Counted from the stretch's first letter, positions 1-8,541 are shown. The stretch: 16,389 nt of DNA from JAADHY01 sp964428935 (GCA_964428935.1 CAYSAG010000096.1:1-16389), one strand, 5' to 3'. Numbers and translations are program-made. Notes: generated by a model not told the origin, from the letters alone.

Positions 1-203
1 GTCCCGCTCCCGTGAATCTGACTTCGCTTTCGGTGATCCGACGTAATGAAGGCCGCGGGCGGACCGGGACACGTTCGACCTTCGTCGCTGATCCCGCAGA
101 CCGGGCAACCAAGTGAAGCGACGGCCACGGGTCCTGCTTGGATTGCCTGCGCTGCCGCAGTGCGGCCCGCAATCAGCCGCGCCGAGGCCAAGGACCGCCG
201 CGC
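1..203. other. Intergenic or unassigned left edge
   Basis: I see no supported gene here. A 64-codon open frame (46-240, plus) has no recognisable domain, lacks a convincing ribosome-binding site, and runs through the terminator of the tRNA unit, so I do not call it. The stretch may hold the end or upstream region of a gene lying outside the window. Confidence 0.5.
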
Positions 204-233
204 AGAAAAGAAAAAACCCTTGCCGAGCAAGGG
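204..233 (-). terminator. Rho-independent terminator of the tRNA-Ser unit
   Basis: Read on the minus strand, a perfect 7-bp stem CCCTTGC/GCAAGGG (227-233 with 217-223) closes a 3-nt loop. It is followed by a U-rich run, TTTTTTCTTTTCT (204-216). It begins 38 bp after the 3' end of tRNA-Ser on the same strand, the expected place for a terminator. The orientation is clear because the A-rich tract on the plus strand precedes the stem. Confidence 0.85.
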
Positions 234-266
234 CTTATGAAATCTAACAAGTTGGCTTGAGAAACT

Positions 267-362
<96 letters not shown>

Positions 363-405
363 GACTCAAGCTGCAGGCTCTTCGCCGAGCCAACAGCTCG
401 CTAAA

Positions 406-435
406 ACTATACTCGTTTTCGACCGCAGAAAGCAA
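406..435 (-). promoter_or_regulatory. Candidate sigma70-type promoter of tRNA-Ser
   Basis: On the minus strand, TTGCTT (430-435) lies 18 bp from TATAGT (406-411, 5 of 6 matches to TATAAT). Transcription would start near 399, about 37 nt before the mature tRNA. The short leader holds a small inverted repeat, CGAGC/GCTCG (386-390 with 396-400). Position and -10 quality support it; the -35 matches only TTG. Confidence 0.55.
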
Positions 436-687
436 GCCATTTGAGCCGGACGGGTCGGCGTTTCCGGGCAACACGGCCGAGCCCTGGCCCGGCGTTCGCC
501 GTGTGCGCCCCTTGCGGGTTTTGAGCCTTTTTCGGGGGCACCCGCGGAGCTCTTTGAGCCAGCTGCTTGGCTTCGCTCGATTCCCCACTCGGCCGTCGGT
601 TCGTCCGGACGCTCCGAGCTCCTCCGCCGCTCGGCCTGGCCCCACGTCTACGCTTGCTTCTTCCTTCGCGGCTCGTCTGTCCGCTCC
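436..687. other. Intergenic region between rhamnosidase 3' end and tRNA-Ser promoter
   Basis: I see no supported gene. Several frames are open because the DNA is GC-rich, but none has a recognisable domain or a good start. No clear U-tract terminator follows the rhamnosidase stop codon; the nearest palindrome, CCTCCGGAGG at 696-705, overlaps its last codons. Confidence 0.5.
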
Positions 688-3600
688 CTACCGACCTCCG
701 GAGGGCCTTCGTCCCTTGGAGGCCACGTGGAACCGGTAAGCTCCAGCCGGAATCTGGACGACCACCCAATCTCGCTCCGCCCGCTCGACTTTCGGTTCCC
801 ACGCGGGCGGCAGCGGCTGTCCGCCCTCGGTCACGTCCGCCGGATCGGAAGCCGGCAGGTAGACGGTGGCCGTGGTGTTTGCTGGAATGAGGAGCTGCAG
901 GTGGAGGCCGTCCGATTTTCGCTGCCAGTAGCTGGCGAGCCGTCCGTACGGGGTGGGGTACTCCACCCGGACCCACTTGAGGTCGCCGACAACGTACGGC
1001 TTCACCACAATGTGCTTGAACCCGGGTCGTCCCGGGTCGGGCCTCAGTCCGGCCAACCCCTCGAACAGCCACTGAGCCATTGCGCCGAAGGCGAAGTGGT
1101 TACGGCTGTTCATGCCAGGCCCCTGCTTGTCGGTGTCCCACCGTTCCCAGATGGTTGTGGCGTTGTGCTGGATCATGTAGCCGATCGAGGGAAACTCGAC
1201 CGTGTTCAGCAGACCGTAAGCCAAATCGGCGTAACCGTACTGAGCCAGCGTGGGCAGAATGAAGCCCGTTCCCAAGAAGCCCGTCGTGTGGTGGCCGTTG
1301 TGTTTTCGGATGTCGGCGGCGATGGAGTCGGCGACCGCTTGTCGTTTGTCCGGCTCGACCATGCCGAATGCCAATGGCAGGATGTTCGAAGTCTGAGTGC
1401 CGGTGACGTAGCTGTTCGTGTCCGGATGGAAGTACTTCTTGTTGAAGGCCTGCCGCTGTTTCTCCGCTAGTTGGGCGTAGTGTTCCGCCTCTTTCTGTTT
1501 GCCCAGAATCTGGGCCATCCGAGCCAACAGACGGGTGGAGTAGTAGCCGTACATGGCGGCCACGGGACGGTCCGGTGTCGGCTCGACCGGCACCCAGTCT
1601 CCCCACGTCGGTTGCTCGTAAAGGCCGTCGGGACTGAGCTTGCTCTGCATGTACTCCACCCACTTCTTCACCCCCGGGTAGGCGTCGGCCAGAATCTGCC
1701 GGTCGCCGTAGTACACGTACACGTACCACGGAATCATGGTGATGGCGTCGGCCCACGCGGAGCGGCCGGGACCAATGACCCAGTCTCCCACGTTCGGACA
1801 CACGCCCGGCACGGCGCCGTCCGGCTGCTGGGCGTCCAAGATGTCGCGGGTCCATTTCGTGAAGAACAGGGCCATGTCCATGTTCCACATCGACGTGGGG
1901 GCGAAGATTTGGGCGTCGCCCATCCAGCCCAGTCGCTCGTCTCGCTGCGGGCAGTCGGTCGGCACCGAGTGCATGTTGGACCGTTGCCCCCAAACGACGT
2001 TGTGCCAGATCTGGTTCAGCAAGGGATTGGAGCACTCGAAGTGTCCAGCCATGGGCGGCGCCGAGTGCAGAACGCGTGAGACGACCGTGTTGCGGTCCGG
2101 CTTTTGGGGTAGCCCCGTGACGGCCATGTACCGGAAGCCGCGGTAGGTGAAACGAGGCTCCCACACTTCGACGCCGTCGCCCTTGCAAATGTACGTGTCG
2201 GTGACTCGAGCCGACCGGTAGTTGGCTCGGTACAACGTGCCGTCCGGTTTCAGCTCTTCGGCGTGAACCATTCGAATGGTCGTGCCGGCCGGAGCCTGGA
2301 CAGTCAGGCGGGGGCGTCCCGGATGGTTCTGTCCGAAGTCGAGGACGAAGTAGCCCGGTTTCGGCTCGGTGATTTCGACCGCGTGCAGCTCCTCAGTGAC
2401 CCGCAGCGTCGGACCTCGCTGAGCACACAGTTTCTGCAGCGAGTCTTGCACCACTCGCACCGGCCGCCAGTCCTCGGCCTTGAAGTACGGTTTGTCCCAG
2501 CCGGGCTGTTCGAGTCGAGCGTCGTAGGTCTCGCCGTGGTAGAGCGTGTCTTCGAGGATCGGCGAGAGGTGCGAAGTCCACGTGCCGTCCGTCACAACGG
2601 TGTGCTTCGAGCCGTCGGTGCACGTAATCTCGAGCTGCAGCAAGAACCGCAAGTTCTCTCCCGGCTTGGCATGCCGTTCCTGTCCGCCGGCCCACCCCAG
2701 TCCGCTGGACCACCACCCGTTGCCCAAAATGGCTCCGACGGCGTTCCGTCCGATTTTGAGCAGGTTGGTGACGTCGTAGACTTGGTACTGAATTCGCTTC
2801 TCGTACTGAGTCCAGCCGGGCGTGAAGACGTCGTCGCCGACACGCAGTCCGTTGATGTGCAACTCGTAGAAGCCCAGCCCGGTGACGTAGGCTCGAGCCT
2901 TCTCGACGTCGGCCGGCAACACAAACTCCTTGCGGAGCAGCTGCGACCGGCGAGGCCCGTCCACGTCCTGTGCGATGGGCCCCCACGGCTGGCCGCCCGG
3001 CTGAGCGACCACCTTGGCCTTCTTCCAGCCCTTCGGTTGAAACTTCGGCGTGTTCCACCCCGGTTGCATTTCAGTCGAACACAGCCACTGCGACGGCTGC
3101 AGGTAGCGACGTTCGCCGCCGTAGTAGCTCTGGCAAATGCCCAGCGCGAAGCCAGCCTCTCCGCCCTTGTTGGTCACTTTGACGGCAATGACGTTCTTCC
3201 CTGTGTGCAAGTTGACTGCCCCGGCGGTGTAGACCTCGGCCTTTCGGACATCTCCGTCGCCGCCGACCCGCTTGCCGTTCACCCACAGTTCGTAAGCGTC
3301 GTCCGCCGTGACGGCCAGAACGGTGAAGTGCGGAAGCGGTTCCTCGGACAGCGTCACGACCGTGCGGAAAAACGCCGTCGTCGGTTCGCTCTTGCTGTCC
3401 GGAAGCCAGTACCACGGGCCAAGCGGAATCGGCTCGGCGTTCAAAATCAGCTTGGCCGGCGAAATCCAGCGGGCCTTCCAGTCGGAAGTTTTCAGCAACG
3501 CCATTTCCCACCAAGCCACGGCCGACCAGCGGGACGGCCGCCCGTCAGCGTCCCAAATGCGGACCTTCCACCAGCACCGCTGTCGGCTGGCGAGCGGCTT

Positions 3601-3960
3601 GCCACCGTAAGGAATGAGCGTCGACTGGTCCGACTGCACGCGGCCGCTGTCCCACAAATCGCCCACGTCCTTGGCCAGCAGGTCCGGACTGGACGCGACG
3701 AGGATTCGGTAGGCCGTTTGTTTGGCTCCGCGCCGCTCGTCGTGCATCTGCCACGACAAACGAGGGCGCGGCACGTCCAACCCCAGCGGGTTTTTCTGGT
3801 ACTCGCACCTCAACTCGATTGGCACCGCCGGTGAGTCGACCTCTGGCGCGGCAGCGAGCCTTGTCAGGCCGGCCGCCAGGACCAAGCTCGTTCCCAGCAG
3901 CGCCGAAATGGTGTGCAGCAACGAGGGAACCTGCGAAGGTGTCGCGTCAGTGTGTGACAT
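688..3960 (-). CDS. Secreted alpha-L-rhamnosidase, GH78 family
   Basis: Inverting glycoside hydrolase expected to release terminal alpha-L-rhamnose from plant or microbial glycans and glycosides. The protein is 1,090 residues, normal for multi-domain GH78. The N-terminus has a hydrophobic stretch (about residues 14-38, ending LAAAP) that looks like a signal peptide, although its start lacks Lys/Arg. Then comes the family's typical opening (PIELRCEYQKNPLGLDVPRP), beta-sandwich domains, and an (alpha/alpha)6 barrel. The barrel motif TDCPQRDERLGWMGD holds D669, E675, W679 and D682, with the same spacing as D630/E636/W640/D643 of the Streptomyces avermitilis enzyme. E675 is the likely general acid. 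TIWERWD gives E939 as the likely base. A C-terminal beta-sandwich follows. Start chosen at 3960, with GGGG upstream. It is transcribed divergently from the propeller-PHP gene, suggesting a shared exported glycan-processing role. Stop is TAG. Family assignment is very secure; substrate is not. Confidence 0.97.
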   Translation of the reverse strand: MSHTDATPSQVPSLLHTISALLGTSLVLAAGLTRLAAAPEVDSPAVPIELRCEYQKNPLGLDVPRPRLSWQMHDERRGAKQTAYRILVASSPDLLAKDVGDLWDSGRVQSDQSTLIPYGGKPLASRQRCWWKVRIWDADGRPSRWSAVAWWEMALLKTSDWKARWISPAKLILNAEPIPLGPWYWLPDSKSEPTTAFFRTVVTLSEEPLPHFTVLAVTADDAYELWVNGKRVGGDGDVRKAEVYTAGAVNLHTGKNVIAVKVTNKGGEAGFALGICQSYYGGERRYLQPSQWLCSTEMQPGWNTPKFQPKGWKKAKVVAQPGGQPWGPIAQDVDGPRRSQLLRKEFVLPADVEKARAYVTGLGFYELHINGLRVGDDVFTPGWTQYEKRIQYQVYDVTNLLKIGRNAVGAILGNGWWSSGLGWAGGQERHAKPGENLRFLLQLEITCTDGSKHTVVTDGTWTSHLSPILEDTLYHGETYDARLEQPGWDKPYFKAEDWRPVRVVQDSLQKLCAQRGPTLRVTEELHAVEITEPKPGYFVLDFGQNHPGRPRLTVQAPAGTTIRMVHAEELKPDGTLYRANYRSARVTDTYICKGDGVEVWEPRFTYRGFRYMAVTGLPQKPDRNTVVSRVLHSAPPMAGHFECSNPLLNQIWHNVVWGQRSNMHSVPTDCPQRDERLGWMGDAQIFAPTSMWNMDMALFFTKWTRDILDAQQPDGAVPGVCPNVGDWVIGPGRSAWADAITMIPWYVYVYYGDRQILADAYPGVKKWVEYMQSKLSPDGLYEQPTWGDWVPVEPTPDRPVAAMYGYYSTRLLARMAQILGKQKEAEHYAQLAEKQRQAFNKKYFHPDTNSYVTGTQTSNILPLAFGMVEPDKRQAVADSIAADIRKHNGHHTTGFLGTGFILPTLAQYGYADLAYGLLNTVEFPSIGYMIQHNATTIWERWDTDKQGPGMNSRNHFAFGAMAQWLFEGLAGLRPDPGRPGFKHIVVKPYVVGDLKWVRVEYPTPYGRLASYWQRKSDGLHLQLLIPANTTATVYLPASDPADVTEGGQPLPPAWEPKVERAERDWVVVQIPAGAYRFHVASKGRRPSGGR

Positions 3961-4093
3961 TGGTCCGCCCCTTCAGTCTTTTCAGGGAAGCCAGTCGGCA
4001 GTTGCTGTGGCCAAGGCGAGTCGCACCGTGTGGCCGGGGGCACAGCAGCCGCCGTCCGCCAGAACGCCGCTCGGGTGCTTTCCATTTCGCTCA

Positions 4094-4102
4094 TTGGTAT
4101 AC
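4094..4102 (+). promoter_or_regulatory. Extended -10 promoter element for the propeller-PHP gene
   Basis: TGGTATACT matches the extended -10 form TGnTATAAT at all positions but one. Extended -10 promoters can act without a good -35, and none is seen here. It would give a 5' leader of roughly 170 nt before the start at 4280. No experiment supports it. Confidence 0.4.
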
Positions 4103-4265
4103 TCGGTTGGTCCTGCAATTGCCAGCGGTCGGGAAGGACCGACTGCGACTCCCACCCGAGACCACCGCAGTCTGCCACGGCGCGGTGTCGAACCAAACTG
4201 CTCGGCCCTCCAGCGGTCGAGTCGTTGCTTCGGAGCCAGTCTCAGAGTGTCTGACCAACCAAGTC

Positions 4266-4271
4266 GGGAGG
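4266..4271 (+). promoter_or_regulatory. Ribosome-binding site deciding the start at 4280
   Basis: GGGAGG lies 8 nt before the ATG at 4280. The reading frame is open upstream to 3722, but only this ATG has a strong Shine-Dalgarno sequence and is followed at once by a signal peptide, so it fixes the start. Confidence 0.75.
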
Positions 4272-4279
4272 CGGGAGAA

Positions 4280-7200
4280 ATGTCGCGTTGTTTGTGGAAA
4301 GCTGTTGGTGCAGCGGCGGCCCTGTCGGTGCTTGTGGGAGCGGCTCTGGCTGCTCAGCTGGACGTGCCAATGGACGACTCGCTGGTCACCGTCCTGATTC
4401 GGTTTGGCTTGAAGGACACGCAGCCGGCGCAGTGGAGCGGCCAGTACCGCGTGGTCGGTGGCGGCCAAATCATTGCGACCGACGGTTGGCGTTTCACCGG
4501 CGGCGACTTCGCCACCACGTCGCAGTTTCGTCTGCAGGTCCGTCGGTTCTACCCGCGGTTCTGGCGCATGCACGGTCTGGACCCCAGCAAGCTTCGAACC
4601 GAGCCGAACGGTGTGTTGCTGACGTTCAAGGGCCTCCAACCCGACTCGAAACTGGAGGTCGAAACGGACCGAGGTCGCTTCACGGTCCCGGTGGGCCAAC
4701 TGAAGTACGGTGAGGTTCGGAAGACGTTGGACGGTCAGATCGAGTACCAGCGACTGCCGGTTTCGCGTCAGATTGTGCGAGCGGCGACGGAGGACGCCTA
4801 CCCGGCAGCTCTCTCGACCGAAGACGGCACCATTTCCGTTGCCTACATTGCCTTCAAGCACGGCAAAGGCTTCGAAGTCCGGCCGCCGATCAAGGAGGTT
4901 CCCGACGACTTCTCGTTCCTGGCCGCTCCGACCGGCGGCGACCGAGTGCTCTTCACGGAGTGCCGCAATGGCCGGTGGTCGGAACCGGTCGCGTTGACCG
5001 AACCGGGTGACCTGTTTGGCACGGCCATCGCTCGGGACGGCCAGGGCCGACTGTGGGTCTTTTGGTCGCAGAACGTCGACGAAAACTGGGACCTGTTTGC
5101 GGCGGTGCGTGAAAACGGCCGGTGGTCGAAGCCTTTGCGGGTGACGACCGCTGCCGGCTCGGACTTTTTCCACGTCGCGACGACCGATTCGGAAGGGCGG
5201 ATCTGGCTGGCGTGGCAGCATTTCGGCTCCGGCCAGTCGGACATTTGGGTCGCCCGCCAGGAAGGGGACCGCTTCGGAAAACCGGAACCGGTCGGTCAGA
5301 CCAGCGGAAACGATTGGAAGCCCGCCATTGCCGCCTCGTCGGACGGGCGCGTCGCCGTCGCGTGGGATTCGTACGAACGAGGCAACTACGACGTGTTCGT
5401 GCGCACGTGGGAAGGCGGCCGCTGGTCCGAACCGGTTCGAGTGGCCGGCACCAATCAGAACGAGGCTCGCGCGGACGTCGTCTTTGACCGCAACAACCGT
5501 CTGTGGGTGACCTATGAGGTCTCGCCCGAAGGCTGGGGCAAGGACTACGGCCCGTACGACCAAAGTCCTCGGCGACTGCCCCTTTACCGACAACGCTCCG
5601 TGGGCCTGAAAGTGTTGGACCGCGGCGTGCTGTACGAGCCCGTGGCGGACGTCAATTTGGCCCTGCCGCTGGCTGGCGGTCGGCGTCGCGGACCGCGCAA
5701 CCGCGCGAACCGGTCGCTGTCGGCTGGTCCAAAGCTGGCGGTCGACCGGGCGGGTCGCGTGTACTTGCTGGCGCGAATCCGTGTGGCGTCGTTCGACAGC
5801 GACGTCGGCGGAACCTGGATGAACTACTTCACGACGTTGGACGGAGACCGCTGGCTGCCCGCCGTGCTCATTCCCGAAACGGACGGCTTCCTGCACGAGA
5901 CGGCTGTGCCCGTGCCCGCTCCGGAGTCGGGCTTGTACTTCGTCTCTTCCAGTGACGGCCGTTTCCGCGACGCCGCCTTTTTCGGACAGCCCAAGCGGAA
6001 AAAGGGACGCGGCGCCGGACGCAACGCCCCCGCCAAGAAAACCGCAGCCCGCAAACACCCGCCGACAACGCGGACCTACGTCACGTACCCGGACCGGCTG
6101 TTCAACAAGGAGCTGTCGTTGGCTCAGACCGGCCCCATGCCTCGACCGGCTCAGCCACCGGCACTGCGTCGCGTGGAGCCGGACCGGGCCACCGGACCGA
6201 CCGAGGCGGCTCGAAAGGAAGCCGAAGCCGTCGCGGCCATTCGCAACTACCGTGTGACAATCGGCGGCAAGACGCTGCGGTTGTGGCGGGGCGAGTTTCA
6301 CCGTCACACGGAGTTCTCCAGTGACGGCGGCGGAGACGGGTCGATTTTCGACATGTGGCGTTACGCCATCGACCTGGCCTCGCTCGACTGGATCGGCAAC
6401 GGGGACCACGACAACGGAAACGGGCGCGAGTTCAGTTGGTGGATGATTCAGAAAACGACCTCGCTCATGACCGTGCCTGGCGCGTTCACTCCCATGTACT
6501 CGTACGAACGAAGCTGCGGTTACCCGGACGGTCACCGCAACGCCGTGTTCGCTCGACGCGGCATTCGCCCGCTCGGCCGACTCGTCAACGGACGCGGCAA
6601 AGCCATGGACAACTTGCCGCCGGACGCCCCACGTCCACACACGCCCGACACGCTGATGTTTTACAAGTACCTGCATTTCTTTGGCGGTGTGTGTGCCAGC
6701 CACACCAGTGGCACGAACATGGGAACGGATTGGCGCGACAACGACCCGCTGGTGGAGCCGGTTGTCGAGATTTACCAGGGCGACCGGCAAAGTTACGAGC
6801 GGCCGGGGGCGCCGCGGAGCAACTCGGCCGATTACTCCATCGGCGGCTGGCGTCCCTACGGATTCGTCTCGCTCGCCCTCATGAAGGGTTACCGCTTGGG
6901 CTTCCAATCCTCCAGCGACCACATTTCGACGCACATGAGTTACTGCAACGTGTGGGTCGAGGAGCCGACGCGGGAGCAGATTCTGGAAGGACTGCGGAAG
7001 CGGCACGTGTACGGCTCGACCGACAACATCATTGCCGACGTGCGCTGCGGCGACCACTTCATGGGCGACGAGTTCGAGACCGACAAGCCGCCCACGCTGC
7101 ACGTCAAACTGATCGGAACCGCTCCGTTCGAGGAAGTGGTCATTGTCAAAGACAACCAGTACGTCTACTCGATCAAGCCGAACAAGCGCGTGGTCGAGTT

Positions 7201-7381
7201 CACGTGGACGGACAACCAGGCCGAGCCCGGAAAGACCAGCTACTACTACGTCCGTGGCAAACAGGTCGGCACGGTGACCGAAAAGACGGTCCGCTCGCCA
7301 GACGGACGCCGCGTCAAAGTCCAGCTCGACAGCGGCGAGCTGGTGTGGGTGTCGCCCATGTGGATCACTTACCGTCCGTGA
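4280..7381 (+). CDS. Exported beta-propeller / PHP-type metal hydrolase fusion (DUF3604-like)
   Basis: Protein of 1,033 residues, probably a secreted metal-dependent hydrolase of unknown substrate. A signal peptide spans residues 1-25 (basic MSRCLWK, then an Ala/Val/Leu core ending ALAA). After a beta-rich domain (about 26-160), propeller-like repeats run from about 165 to 560: the W/F of the GRWSEPV-type motif recurs at 233, 282, 332 and 382, a 49-50 residue period, each followed by a strand such as GRLWVFW or GRIWLAW. A Lys/Arg-rich linker (about 571-600) leads to a C-terminal PHP-like domain with H674-x-H676, D709-H710 in GNGDHD, H808 in CASHTS, and D880-H881 in SSSDHISTH, all plausible metal ligands. 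The reaction is not known. A reductase follows 66 bp downstream, likely in the same transcript. The PHP assignment rests on motif order and spacing; the DUF3604 link is a resemblance judged from memory. Confidence 0.85.
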   Translation: MSRCLWKAVGAAAALSVLVGAALAAQLDVPMDDSLVTVLIRFGLKDTQPAQWSGQYRVVGGGQIIATDGWRFTGGDFATTSQFRLQVRRFYPRFWRMHGLDPSKLRTEPNGVLLTFKGLQPDSKLEVETDRGRFTVPVGQLKYGEVRKTLDGQIEYQRLPVSRQIVRAATEDAYPAALSTEDGTISVAYIAFKHGKGFEVRPPIKEVPDDFSFLAAPTGGDRVLFTECRNGRWSEPVALTEPGDLFGTAIARDGQGRLWVFWSQNVDENWDLFAAVRENGRWSKPLRVTTAAGSDFFHVATTDSEGRIWLAWQHFGSGQSDIWVARQEGDRFGKPEPVGQTSGNDWKPAIAASSDGRVAVAWDSYERGNYDVFVRTWEGGRWSEPVRVAGTNQNEARADVVFDRNNRLWVTYEVSPEGWGKDYGPYDQSPRRLPLYRQRSVGLKVLDRGVLYEPVADVNLALPLAGGRRRGPRNRANRSLSAGPKLAVDRAGRVYLLARIRVASFDSDVGGTWMNYFTTLDGDRWLPAVLIPETDGFLHETAVPVPAPESGLYFVSSSDGRFRDAAFFGQPKRKKGRGAGRNAPAKKTAARKHPPTTRTYVTYPDRLFNKELSLAQTGPMPRPAQPPALRRVEPDRATGPTEAARKEAEAVAAIRNYRVTIGGKTLRLWRGEFHRHTEFSSDGGGDGSIFDMWRYAIDLASLDWIGNGDHDNGNGREFSWWMIQKTTSLMTVPGAFTPMYSYERSCGYPDGHRNAVFARRGIRPLGRLVNGRGKAMDNLPPDAPRPHTPDTLMFYKYLHFFGGVCASHTSGTNMGTDWRDNDPLVEPVVEIYQGDRQSYERPGAPRSNSADYSIGGWRPYGFVSLALMKGYRLGFQSSSDHISTHMSYCNVWVEEPTREQILEGLRKRHVYGSTDNIIADVRCGDHFMGDEFETDKPPTLHVKLIGTAPFEEVVIVKDNQYVYSIKPNKRVVEFTWTDNQAEPGKTSYYYVRGKQVGTVTEKTVRSPDGRRVKVQLDSGELVWVSPMWITYRP

Positions 7382-7447
7382 CCAACCGGGCTTCCGGTGC
7401 AACCCCTGTCGCATCACCGAACCGAAAAGAGAAGAAAGGAGACGGCG

Positions 7448-8497
7448 ATGAAACGTCGCACTTTCTTGAAAGCGGTCGGAGGCGTGGTCGGTACGACCCT
7501 GGCCACTCAGTCGCTCGAAGCCCTAGCCGAAGCCCAGGGACGTAAGCTGGGCGAAATGCCTCGGCGCCTGGCCGGGCGGACCGGCGAAAAGCTGTCGATT
7601 ATTGGTTTTCCCGGGCTCGGACTCATCCACGGAGACCAAAAGCAGTGCACCGAATCGCTCCACCGAGCCTACGACAATGGCGTCAACTATTTCGACGTCG
7701 CGCCCGCCTACGGCAACGGAGACGCCGAAATCAAAATGGGCATCGGCCTGCAGGGCATCCCTCGTGACCGCATTTTCCTGGCCTGCAAGACGAAAATGCG
7801 AGACAAGGACGGGGCCAGGCGCGAGCTGGAACGTTCGCTGAAAAGGTTGAAGACCGACCACTTCGACCTGTACCAGCTGCACGCCCTGCGCCGACCGGAA
7901 GAGGTCCGGCAGGCTTTGGGTCCGGGCGGAGCAATCGAAACGTTCCTGAAGGCACGGGAGGAAGGAAAAGTCCGGTTCTTCGGCTTCTCCGCTCACACAA
8001 CCAAGGCCGCGCTGGCCGCGCTGGAAGGCTTCGACTTCCACACGGTCATGTTTCCCATCAATTTCATCGAGTACTTCAAGCTGGGCTTCGGCAAGCCCGT
8101 GCTCGAAATGGCCCGCAAGAAAAACGCGGTCGTCCTGGCCATCAAGCCGATGTGTGGGGGAGCGTGGCCGAAGGGAATGAAGCGCACACGGAAGTGGTGG
8201 TACCGTCCTCTGGAGGACCAGCACGAAATCGACCTGGCGCTTCGATTCACGCTCTCGCAGCAGCCGGTGGTCGCCGGCATTCCTCCGGCGTGGCTCGACC
8301 TGCTGGACAAAGCTCTGATCACCGGACGGTCCTTCCGCCCCATCACGGACGCTGAAATCGAGGAGCTGAAGCGGATCGCCGAGCCGAGGCCGTCGGTGTT
8401 CATTCGGGAAGAGCGGCGAGTCGCATTGGGAGCGCCCTACACCGAGCCGCTGTTTGCCGACAGTCCTCACGAGTGCCCGAGTTGCGGACACGCGTGA
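7448..8497 (+). CDS. Tat-exported aldo/keto reductase family protein
   Basis: Protein of 349 residues. The start at 7448 follows AAAGGAG by 7 nt and begins MKRRTFLKAVGG, a twin-arginine signal, so it is probably exported folded, perhaps with its nicotinamide cofactor bound. The aldo/keto reductase tetrad is complete: D83 (YFDVA), Y88, K114 (ACKTK) and H145 (LYQLHA). The (beta/alpha)8 barrel appears full length. The tail ends HECPSCGHA, with C343 and C346 as a CxxC pair. Some relatives carry a longer C-terminal 4Fe-4S domain, so this may be a remnant or a simple metal site. Its substrate cannot be told. Being 66 bp behind the propeller-PHP gene, it probably acts on the same exported pathway, possibly on sugars or sugar-derived aldehydes; that link is inference. 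Confidence 0.92.
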   Translation: MKRRTFLKAVGGVVGTTLATQSLEALAEAQGRKLGEMPRRLAGRTGEKLSIIGFPGLGLIHGDQKQCTESLHRAYDNGVNYFDVAPAYGNGDAEIKMGIGLQGIPRDRIFLACKTKMRDKDGARRELERSLKRLKTDHFDLYQLHALRRPEEVRQALGPGGAIETFLKAREEGKVRFFGFSAHTTKAALAALEGFDFHTVMFPINFIEYFKLGFGKPVLEMARKKNAVVLAIKPMCGGAWPKGMKRTRKWWYRPLEDQHEIDLALRFTLSQQPVVAGIPPAWLDLLDKALITGRSFRPITDAEIEELKRIAEPRPSVFIREERRVALGAPYTEPLFADSPHECPSCGHA

Positions 8498-8512
8498 GCG
8501 GGAGGGCGTCGC

Positions 8513-8541
8513 TAGACCGCGTGCGGACCGCTCAGTATGAT
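8513..8541 (+). promoter_or_regulatory. Candidate sigma70-type promoter for sucCD
   Basis: TAGACC (8513-8518, 4 of 6 matches to TTGACA) lies 17 bp before TATGAT (8536-8541, 5 of 6 matches to TATAAT). Transcription would begin near 8548, leaving a leader of about 220 nt before sucC that contains the hairpin repeats at 8663-8703. It sits just after the stop codon of the aldo/keto reductase gene, which makes it plausible. Confidence 0.5.

Larger units (their letters stand above)
3961..4279. promoter_or_regulatory. Divergent promoter region between rhamnosidase and propeller-PHP gene
   Basis: This 319-bp gap separates two divergently transcribed genes, so it should hold promoters for both. The best element is an extended -10 at 4094-4102 (annotated separately). 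The same GGTATACT core reads TATACC on the minus strand (4095-4100), a weaker -10 candidate for the rhamnosidase. I found no clear -35 partner, regulator operator or small gene. Confidence 0.5.

Noticed and set aside
46..240. Small plus-strand frame of 64 codons
   Set aside because: It has no domain or good ribosome-binding site, and its end overlaps the tRNA-Ser terminator hairpin.
2263..3834. A 523-codon plus-strand frame inside the rhamnosidase gene
   Set aside because: It is antisense to a gene with a complete GH78 catalytic set, and its composition is that of a shadow frame.
4091..7417. A 1,108-codon minus-strand reading frame opposite the propeller-PHP gene
   Set aside because: It is exactly in register with the real gene, has no recognisable domain, and is explained by the absence of TTA, CTA and TCA codons in the sense gene.
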